A stretch of 64,000 bases of DNA from Puccinia triticina (Eukaryota > Basidiomycota > Pucciniomycetes > Pucciniales > Pucciniaceae), in assembly GCF_026914185.1 (NCBI RefSeq), contig NC_070559.1:3322001-3386000 (forward strand), given 5' to 3'. Position 1 is the stretch's first letter. Each line of letters opens with the position of its first letter. The position numbers and the translations under genes were made by a program. Shown one piece after another: positions 45,628 to 54,270 of the stretch. The notes under the pieces are model-generated. The model saw only the letters and a list, made by a program, of their open reading frames with translations. It was not told the origin of the DNA and did no database searches.

Positions 45628-46808
45628 TTGGTTTCCAAACATACATATATAGGTATTCAAGATACAAACAGTGACTATCAAAATTCAAACCAGTTTCTCA
45701 AAGAATGTGAATTTCAAAAAGAGTTGGGAGTGGACCAACAAGCCTGGCATCAATTTCTGCCTCCATTAAAATCAAAAAACAAGCCAAATGCTCAAAGTAA
45801 GAGAGATTATCCTCAAAACTACTGAATAATCCATTTTCTTTCCTGTAAAAGTGAGTTTCTTACGAACTGATGAAACTGGTTTAGCTCACAATCATCTAGT
45901 ACCACACCTCAGTTATTTGAAAGCAAGAGCAAAATCTATGAAAGGTCATCAAAAATTAAATGAAATCTGGATGCCTACCAACAATCATAATCCTGAGAGT
46001 GTCATCCAACCAAAAAAAACAAACTGGAAGTAAAAAGATCAACAAAGCTTCCCAATTAGCAACTGGGCCAATTTATAGGGAACTCCAGGAAACTTGTAGA
46101 GAAAAAAAACTCCTGGATCAAGCCAAGAGGTCCCACAAATCAATGCACTTTCAGAATACCAGGGATAGGGAAGCAGCCAAAGATCTAATGAAGAAGATTG
46201 AAAATAATATAGAAGCATTAGAAAGAGCATACAAGGTCCCAATTACCCAAGGATACACAGCTGAATTGATAAATTTTTCACAGAAAACAGATTCAGAACT
46301 TGAAGACAAATATATTGCTATTTATGATTTAACAACAACTTCCAGTTTCAACTTTGAGAAATTGCCAAAAGAGGGAAAGGAGGAAAGTCAAAATGCCTAC
46401 ATCAAGATGCCATTGACAGCAGAAAAAAGGGTGGCCAAAGAAAAAGCTAAGCGCCTTGTGATTAGAACCAAAATGCTTGGAAAGTACTTAAATCATCTCA
46501 ACCACTATTTTACTCATTTTGAGCAGGATGCACAACTACAGGGTGTGATTGGAGATGAAGACCACCAAAATCTTCTGGAGTGGTTTTACATTTTAGTATT
46601 TAAGGACACTGAGGATCATCCACCCCTCCTGGGGTGGTCCAAAATGAATTTTCTAGAAGAAGAAAACCACAAGAAATTCAATCAAGCTCAGATTCTTATT
46701 TACAAAGCTTTAACACAGCAAGGTATGCTAACACTCCATGAAGCTGCTTATGTTGCAATCAAGTTGCGCAAAATCTGGTTAAAATCAAAAATTTCCAACT
46801 TACACTGA
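45628..46808 (+). pseudogene. Unrecognised lysine-rich protein, frameshifted
   Basis: Two open frames join at an A8 run near 46012. The first, about 45851-46015, reads TDETGLAHNHLVPHLSYLKARAK; the second runs from the A-run to 46808 (about 260 codons). The protein is Lys/Glu-rich with probable helices and a more hydrophobic C-terminal part (NLLEWFYILVF, ILIYKALTQQGMLTLHEAAYVAIKLRKIW). Codon use is AT-rich like the flanks. No domain is recognised; a transposon-borne accessory protein is one option. An upstream fragment at 45628-45825 may be another exon. Confidence 0.4.
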
Positions 46809-47853
46809 AGAAAACTTTTTAATGGAAGAACCAGAATCCAACTAACTTAAATCCACAGAATTCTGGACATTGAGATGTAAGTTTTGGCGTCTACAATTGT
46901 CAAAAAAGAAACTTAAATCTATTATATACACACTACAATTACACAAAACTACGGATGTTGAAAAATCCCCGAAGACCCGAAGGCCCTATGGATGACCCTC
47001 CAGCTGTGCCGGAGCAACAAGCAAAAGAGGGCCGGTTGTTAAACTAGCCAGGGAGGCCCTAATCAAGTAATTAGGTGGCTCCCAGGGAGGGGGCGGAACG
47101 AAACCGAATCCCCTGGGGTTCCTTTGACTCTACACACCCTCCTTATATACCTTTCGGCCATCAACTCGACACACCTTCATCACAAAGCCGCATTAGCCAC
47201 TTGTTGCGCGTTCCTCAATCCATCACCACGCCAACAGTCTCCGCCCCACTGTCTGCCCAGATTGTCTTCCCACTTCCAACCAACCGTCCATTCAACCCCT
47301 GCGCCACATTACATGACTGTGGCGCACGGTCCCAGTTGCAAACACCTCCTTGTCTCCTTCACCAGGGCACAATACACGCCATTTTTGACCACTTCAACCT
47401 TAGATGTCTGCCCTTCACTCGCCTACATCAGACCATTCACTACCACCACCCCGCCCAACAGCGCTAGGACTACACAATTAATTCAAACCGTACGTGTCAC
47501 TTCTGCCCCTCGTCTTTATTCTATCAACTCACCGGTCCTCAAATGGCCCGCCACTACCAACCAGACCACGCCCGATCACTCTCGGCGTATCTGTCGCAGT
47601 TGTGACTGGCCTGGCATTTCCTCACCTATGCTACCAAGACTTTCTGATCCCTCCAGACACAAATTTCTATGGCAACGAGCAACAATAATCTCCCTTTCAA
47701 CCTGGTTCAGTTAATCTACAACCCTACTTTCGCGCTGTTGCGTGCCACGGTAAACCACGGGCACTACTCGCTTTGCCCACCACGCGGCCCCCTCGACGTG
47801 GCACGCGAAGTCAAGGAATCCCACTGAGCGTATCTCACACCAGCAACCTTGTT
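46809..47853. other. Possible LTR/promoter and Pro/Thr-rich ORFs, no confident gene
   Basis: A TATA-like CTTATATACC at about 47142 follows a GC-rich block. Two overlapping plus-strand frames (47075-47467, 47124-47714) are Pro/Thr/His-rich, typical of pyrimidine-rich non-coding DNA. A short frame at 47494-47688 has a hydrophobic stretch. I do not support a gene here. Confidence 0.35.
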
Positions 47854-47876
47854 TGTAGAGACTGTAAAATGAAGAT

Positions 47877-47961
47877 GTGTCTGGTGAGAGTCGAACTCAC
47901 GACCTCAGCTATGCTGAGACACATACTAGAGTGCTGCCTTTACCAACTAGGCTACAGACGC
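47877..47961 (-). repeat. tRNA-like Pol III unit in LTR, copy 1
   Basis: 85 nt, class II shape. The D-arm is GCCTAGTTGGTAAAGGC with an A-box matching TRGCNNAGTTGG. The variable arm is CTCAGC-ATA-GCTGAG, and the T-arm GTGAG-TTCGACT-CTCAC contains the B-box. The acceptor stem pairs six of seven. The anticodon stem is disturbed, so no anticodon is assigned; Leu or Ser ancestry is suggested by the long variable arm. TTTT follows about 7-10 bases downstream. Confidence 0.7.
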
Positions 47962-48258
47962 TTGTGGCTGCCAGCTGGGTGGTTGGTTGGTAGTGCTCAT
48001 GGGTCGATCCGACAGCCCTCCATACTGTGGTGATACATCATGGTAGCAGACTAACAGACAACTCAACACCCCCCCTTGCTACATGATGGGAAGTGGGGAT
48101 TGACCCCAAGAGAGAGTGGGAATGAGACCCAGGAAAGATGATCAGCGTAGGGATTGAACCCGTGATCTAGATGTAGGCTTATAGGGGTTTGCGTGGTCTT
48201 ACAAGTAAGCATTCACAAATTCATCAAGTCTCTATTGTAAGCGAGTAACGCTCAGGTA

Positions 48259-48275
48259 GCTCTGGGCTCATAACC
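48259..48275 (-). promoter_or_regulatory. Half-tRNA-iMet primer binding site of the TRIM
   Basis: GGTTATGAGCCCAGAGC directly follows the LTR end CTCTACA. The first 12 bases match the same primer site as the copia element at 33162. Confidence 0.7.
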
Positions 48276-48298
48276 TGTAGAGACTGTAAAATGAAGAT

Positions 48299-48383
48299 GT
48301 GTCTGGTGAGAGTCGAACTCACGACCTCAGCTATGCTGAGACACATACTAGAGTGCTGCCTTTACCAACTAGGCTACAGACGC
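48299..48383 (-). repeat. tRNA-like Pol III unit in LTR, copy 2
   Basis: Identical in sequence and layout to copy 1, lying in the other LTR of the minus-strand element. Confidence 0.7.
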
Positions 48384-48481
48384 TTGTGGCTGCCAGCTGG
48401 GTGGTTGGTTGGTAGTGCTCATGGGTCGATCCGACAGCCCTCCATACTGTGGTGATACATCATGGTAGCAGACTAACAGAC

Positions 48482-48823
48482 CCACGCAAACCCCTATAAG
48501 CCTACATCTAGATCACGGGTTCAATCCCTACGCTGATCATCTTTCCTGGGTCTCATTCCCACTCTCTCTTGGGGTCAATCCCCACTTCCCATCATGTAGC
48601 AAGGGGGGGTGTTGAGTTGTCTGTTAGTCTGCTACCATGATGTATCACCACAGTATGGAGGGCTGTCGGATCGACCCATGAGCACTACCAACCAACCACC
48701 CAGCTGGCAGCCACAAGCGTCTGTAGCCTAGTTGGTAAAGGCAGCACTCTAGTATGTGTCTCAGCATAGCTGAGGTCGTGAGTTCGACTCTCACCAGACA
48801 CATCTCATTTTACAGTCTCTACA
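48482..48823 (+). mobile_element. Inverted partial copy of the same TRIM (internal 3' part plus LTR)
   Basis: From CCACGCAAACCCC at 48482 the plus strand repeats the internal region, the purine tract (to 48609) and a full LTR (48610-48823, 214 bp) of the minus-strand element, with only one or two differences. It is joined tail to head directly at the truncated 5' LTR. No 5 bp target duplication was found around the composite (47849-47853 against 48824-48828). Confidence 0.85.
48717..48801 (+). repeat. tRNA-like Pol III unit in LTR, copy 3
   Basis: Same 85 nt unit in the inverted copy. TTTT at 48808-48811 gives a Pol III terminator seven bases downstream. A base missing before it (CATCTCATTTT against CATCTTCATTTT) separates it from copies 1 and 2. 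Confidence 0.7.
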
Positions 48824-50018
48824 TTGAGCGTACGTCTGCGCCCATAAAAGTTGGCATCTTTAGACACATTAATGTATAACTCACGCCACCTTTGACATAC
48901 TGACAATGTGACTACCGGGCCTTGCAAAGCTTATCACCAGATGGTATATCGGAGACAAATCTCATTTCCAGTGTACTGCCATGCAACGGTTGAGCGACAA
49001 GAAGTCGTTCATACGCCGTAAACCTTTGTTCGAATTCCTTGATGGGGTTCAACCTTGAGGTGGGTAATATCTATTTTCTGAGTGGCACTATTGCAAAGTC
49101 AAACACGCCCGACGTGCTCGACCTAAGATTTAACAACGCGGTTCCCGAACCATCAGCACGACATTCGCAGGGCCGTGTAGTCCGTCGCCTGGTAATAAAT
49201 GCTGTCGGTACTATCAACAGAATGACTCGCCTCGTATTGGAAGAAACCGGGGAACTCACATACGTGATAGGCCTCACGCATTTTGCCGCAGTGAGTCACG
49301 GTGTATCCTTGCAGATGCCACCCGAGTCAATTGTGGTGCTGACGGATTGTTGATTAGAACTTGCCCAGCATCGTACATAGCACTTACATGATTGATCCTT
49401 CAACATCTCAAAACGTTTATTTGGCTGACGACGTGATGGGCCATCGAGCGTGGTTCACTGGCAGATTGATTGGTGGGAATTGGAGTACTGGCCAACCAGT
49501 GATCGTCGTGAGTGGCAGTCTGGTGAATAAGTAATGAAAATTTTGTCTACTCACATTGACATCGGGAATGGGTGAAGGTAATCTCCGTTTGCATCAATTT
49601 TCCCAACGTGTGATCGCGTGATGTGTCGGTGTTGAGGACAGTTTTGTACTCAAGGTGCCTTGAACAAGAGTAGCGCTTTTTGCACGTGCAATGAGAAACA
49701 TCGGGTTAATTTATCTTCAATTTTTGACCTGTGGCCCATGTAACTCTACAAAATACCGCCAACGTTGAGCTGGAACTGAACACGTGTCAAAGATGACGCT
49801 CGGAGGACCGAGACCGCAGTAAGCTGGCGGTCGATCGTGGAATTCATGCAAATTTGTGTAGTGCCAGTCCCATTAATGCTCTATTCATGGACGAGTAGGC
49901 CAAGCTGTCCGCTATATATCAATATTTGCAGACCAGCCAGACTGCGGATAATAATGGCGAGGCATAACAAATTCATTCAAGTGCTGCTTTCGACATTAAT
50001 GCCATCTTGTCGCACAAC
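48824..50018 (+). other. Coding-like exons of an unrecognised gene (about 49000-49525)
   Basis: 49066-49290 (+) is open with natural composition (IYFLSGTIAKSNTPDVL, RLVLEETGELTYVIGLTHFAA) and ends at a GTGAGT donor. 49391-49510 reads SQNVYLADDVMGHRAWFTGR and GGNWSTGQPVIV before another GTGAGT. These look like two exons of one gene whose remainder I could not assemble; no family is recognised. A TATA-like CTATATATC at 49911 may serve the GST gene. Confidence 0.4.
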
Positions 50019-50998
50019 ATGCCAAACAAACAACCTCCATTACGTCTTTGGCTCATCACCATGAACACTCCGAAAGGACAAGAAGTCCAGATTCTCGTAG
50101 ATGAACTGTCTGCGTGTTCCACCATCAATCTGGTTCACTTTGTCTGCAATGTACGGCTTGGTCACCAGAAGTCACCGGAGTTCCTCAAGCTTAACCCAAA
50201 TGGCAAGTAACTATCCTGTTTCACTCTTGTCAAACTATTCAGTTGAAAGTATGTTCTGCAGGACAAATACCACTTCTCATGGATAACAATCATGGTGCGA
50301 TCAACACACCTTCGCGCCAATTCTGCGTCATGGAAACGGGCGCCATCGCAAAAGTTAGTCGCGCCGTTAATATGTTGAGTAGCAAATTGCCCGATGCTAA
50401 TAAATCTACCTGAAACAATTGGTCAGTACTTGTGTACATTGATTGATCTGAGTAACAAGTTCAAGTTCGCTTGCGGGCGTGAACAATCCCAAATGGAAGA
50501 TTGGATTGCGTGGAGCCTCTCAGATTTGAGCGTATCGGTGAACGAATGCATTCATTTCGTTTGTAAGTCAACCCCACAACAATAACTTCCCGACATTTTT
50601 GCTTATGCCGGTTTTCTCCGAAGGCTACGCAACGGTGAAGGGGGGTTACCCAGAACATCACTTTCAAAATATGGTGCTGGAAGCCTTCAATCAACTTGAT
50701 ACTCATCTCAGCGGGGCGCCGGGGAGCATCCAAAGAGACTACGTATGTGGAATCAATCGGGGGATATATTCCTTTGCAGATATGTTCATTTGGCCGTAAG
50801 TTCTGCACTTGTCTCAACATTGGAATGGAGGCGTACCTGACTGAGAACCGGCTGCAGCTGCGTAGATGGGTGAACATCAGCCACCTGTGCGGCTTTCAAA
50901 AGAATCCGCTGGACCAATACTCGTCACTTCATGCCTGGTTCATTCGTGTGAGATCGCGACCAGCGGTCATCATGGGGTGCTTAAGCAAGTACGAGTAA
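50019..50998 (+). CDS. Glutathione S-transferase (URE2p/GST-like, cytosolic)
   Basis: Exons 50019-50202, 50262-50353, 50427-50562, 50624-50795 and 50866-50998 give 238 residues with all phases matching. The N-terminal thioredoxin-like domain has MNTPKGQEVQILVDEL, KSPEFLKLNPNG joined to QIPLLMDN, then METGAI (the ESGAI glutathione-binding motif). The C-terminal helical domain has YSFADMFIWPWV (the YSIAD-type motif) and LHAWFIRVRSRPAV. Its role would be conjugation or peroxidase chemistry with glutathione in stress and detoxification. Intron 1 uses a GC donor (GCAAGT). A GT reading of that junction breaks the frame before IPLL, while the GC reading restores it. The first ATG after a TATA box was chosen; the N-terminus could differ. 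Confidence 0.88.
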
Positions 50999-53900
50999 GT
51001 GAGGAATGTCTCAAATCTCCCTATTTGGGCGTTAATAATAACGCTTTGCAACGTACCGCACCGTTCCTGCTTTAAAGGCTTGGCAATTGATAGGACTCAA
51101 ATGTGCCAACAGCAAGTCATCGACGATGGTTGTATTGCAAATGTACTCTTTGTGCTACGCTGTCCGCTATTTAACATGTATTGTAGTTGTGTCGCGCCTA
51201 AACCCAAAGGTTGGCCCACAATTGACGTTACCCTTCTCTGAATCCTCTGACGGAGGGTAGGGGGGGGGGGGGCAAATACAGTTGGGTGGAGGCGCGGCGG
51301 GTTGTGCCCCTGCGGCGGCGTAGCCGCCTTAAACTCTAGTCAATTTTAATCCACACATTTGTTAGAAGTGAAAAAAACCCTTTGGTTTTGAATCAACTAA
51401 TTAAAAAAGGTTTATCAAAAACCAACTCCTTTGTTCTGGAAACTATAGGCCAAAGGGAATTTGTCATTTCATTCTGAGCTTCATTGATGTGAGCTGTACA
51501 ATAGTGGTGTGAATTCATGTGACCCCAGTCACAGTCTAACTTGGCTGTGGAGAAGACTACTTTCTCCTCCGCCAGAGGCTCAGTTAAGGATGATCATTGT
51601 CATTACTACCATCATTGTCACCACTTACAGTTTTTACCAAGCCAGGTGGGACAAAAACAGATCCCCTGGGGGACAAACAGTTTCCTCCATGCCCTGGGAC
51701 CTCACACCCTTCACACCCACCTCTGTTGCCAGGGCCCTGTACCGGCTGTTCTGCGACAAGAGAGATGAGAATAGAAAAATGAGAAACTTGAGAGATGAGA
51801 AGAGTTAGAGATGAAATACAGCTCTTGAAAAGAATGACCCAAAAAACCCAGTGAGTAGATTCAAACTTGTAAAAATGTTTCAAGAGCTGTTGGGTTGTAT
51901 TGAGGATAGAATACTACAGCTACAACCATGAGTTTGATAGATGACAAAGCATCCGCCAAGAGATATGCTGGAGATGTGTTGAACAAGGTTATAGCAGTGA
52001 TTAAAAAACTAACTGCCAAAGTCAGATTGGCTTCAGAGGTTCTCAGGGCTGTATTTGCAGCATATGCACCTTACTTATCTATCAGTTTCTTGGTCTAGTT
52101 CTGGTTGGAAAGTTTTAATTCATCTGAACTGTTTTTTAAACCATAATTTGGCTTCTGGCTCCTTGCTGTATCAATACAGTGAATAACTTCACACTTTCCC
52201 TTGCCAGAAAATATTTGGAATCCAGATTTGTTAATATATTGTACTAGTTGCTGCTGCAAGTCTTCATCCAGTCTGTGATCTCTGCTTTTCTGGTGTGGAA
52301 AGGCTGTCTGGGAGTTCCTACCAGGGCATTGGTCATCAACAACCCTTTGATACTTTGCTGTAATTTAGAAAATTAATTTCTAAGGAACTGGTTTTACTTT
52401 TGATCTCATTGGCAAATCAATCCAATCTTGTTGAAAGTTTCAGAAAATCAACTCTTTGCACTTCCCTGTTTTCCTTGAGGCTTTGTTCTATGTCCTCATT
52501 AGAAAAAATCTCTCCTGATTCATAAAAATGCTTTATCTCTACTCTTGGAGCTCAAGAGTTCATCCAAGGATCTGTGTTTATCTTGAAACAAATTTTTCAC
52601 TTGCTTTATTAAATCTGGCTGGTGCTTGTTTTTGTCACAAGAGCATCCCCCTGTTAAAGGCTCAAAGTTTCCCAGAATAACATTGGAGAGGAGTGATCAG
52701 ACAAGACTGTGTTATATCTGGGTTCCCTTGTATCCCATTCCTCTTTTCACCCTTTCTCATTTGACAGGTAACCACAGAAGAGGTGCCCAGGTTGCACAGT
52801 CCCCACTCACGCCTGACAAACACTTGCCCAGAAACTGGCACCTTCACGCAAAAATGGATGTCTTTTCAAGCAGCTTTCACCAGACTGGCAGCCGCGTGAA
52901 CCCCCTACCCAGCAACCACACACTCTGCAGCGCGTAGACAATCATATCCACCACACGATCTTTGGAACATAGAAGCTCATCCCACCAAAGTCAATTAATT
53001 GGTATTGCCAACATGGTGGAAAATACACACAAAAAATTACAGATAAAACTAAAACATATCTAATATTCAAAAATTAAACAAGAAAAAAAACTGCAATTTT
53101 TTTTCTCAAAGAAAAAAATAGAGGTTGAGGAACAATAGTAAGAGATCTAAACCAAACAACAATGCACAAAAAACTATAAAAGATGTGATTCTTATATGTG
53201 GCATAGACAATGTGTGGAGTGAGTTCAGCATGCCTGATATCCAGGCCCTAGAGATGGTTGATTTGAATCCAGGCACCCGCGGCATTCTTTTGCCATTTCT
53301 GGACATCCACATCCAATGGCGGGTACCCAAGGGTTTGGGCGGGTGTCCACACGGGTATCAGCAGATAACTGCACCTCAAAACAGGCTCAAGACAAAAAAT
53401 AACAATTTTATTACTATAGATAATGACTGTGGTGACAGCATATCACTTCACTGTCACAGCAATTCTCCTCCTCCCTATGCGGGCCCATCTGCTTCTCAAT
53501 CTTGGTCACTACACCCTGGAAGCAAAAATTCAAAGGATCTCCAAATTGACTCTGGAGATCCTTTGAAGTTCCCGCCTGCAAGGCGGGTGTGTCTTGGACG
53601 GGTCAAACCAGCCTTTCAAAGGGACTCCAAAGTGGGATTCCAGAGTCCTTCAAATCCATTTTGGAGTTTCTCCAAGGTGGATATACACTTTGAGTTTTGT
53701 CAGAAGTGCACTTTGGAGAGAATACAAAACATAGTCAGAAAATCTCCCAAGTAACCTTGAATAACAATCAAAGTCTAATGACTTCAAATGTTATTTGATT
53801 GAGGATTTGCACTCCATTTGAATATTATTCAAGTGGGACCTTCTGGGCCCACTTGTTTTATCAAATGATCCTCATCCCGGCTCGCCCCCGTGCATTGGGG

Positions 53901-54270
53901 ACCCATCCAGACCAGCTCATTTTACCAATTGTTACTTGGATTGGTACATATATATTTTTTGCATTCAATCTATTTAATCAATAATAATAAAAAACACTTT
54001 ACAAAGTATTTTGGGGAAGCTTTATAATAAATGAATCATGTATCTGGTACTGTAGACTAGGGAGAGAGGAGGGGAGAGAAGACAGAAAGGATGTGAGAGA
54101 TCAAGATGGAGGGAGCTGATAATGATTGACTCTTTGGATCTTGGGCCCAGGCCTCAATCAAGCTTATTTGGAACAGCAGCTATCAAGCCAAGCTTCACTG
54201 CAAGAAAAACTCTAGAAACTGCTTGCAGTTGAGATGAAGCAAGCTTGAATCAAGCCTCAGCTCAAGCTGG
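50999..54270. other. Long intergenic stretch
   Basis: 3' UTR of the GST gene to about 51240, then a 13-base G run near 51265. 51240-54270 contains no supported gene. 53526-53562 holds an inverted pair CAAAGGATCTCCA / TGGAGATCCTTTG within a field of TTTGGAGT-type motifs up to 53720. 53300-53370 has GGGTACCC/GGGTATC motifs. Confidence 0.4.

Larger units (their letters stand above)
47854..48481 (-). mobile_element. TRIM-like miniature LTR retrotransposon with tRNA-like unit in each LTR
   Basis: Minus-strand element. The 5' LTR spans 48481-48276, lacking its first ~9 bases, then the primer site starts at 48275, followed by an internal region of 207 bp (48275-48069) that encodes nothing. A purine tract AGCAAGGGGGGG (48080-48069) and a complete 215 bp 3' LTR (48068-47854), starting TGTTGAG and ending CTCTACA, complete it. 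The two LTRs are almost identical over their shared length, so insertion is recent. Size (~630 bp) and lack of coding fit TRIM/SMART elements known from plants and fungi. Each LTR holds an 85 bp tRNA-like sequence with Pol III boxes, a feature comparable to 5S rRNA in Cassandra LTRs. Enzymes would have to come from an autonomous relative. Confidence 0.85.

Noticed and set aside
47075..47714. 130 and 196 codon Pro/Thr/His-rich ORFs
   Set aside because: Composition reflects pyrimidine-rich DNA, and the two frames overlap without domain support.
48717..48801. A functional tRNA gene
   Set aside because: The anticodon stem does not form and it is part of an LTR present three times; called tRNA-like instead.
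50203..50261. Frameshifted GST pseudogene reading using a GT donor
   Set aside because: A GC donor one codon earlier restores the conserved frame, so a functional gene is more likely.
51509..51808. 99-codon ORF near the 13-base G run
   Set aside because: No signal, domain or splice evidence.
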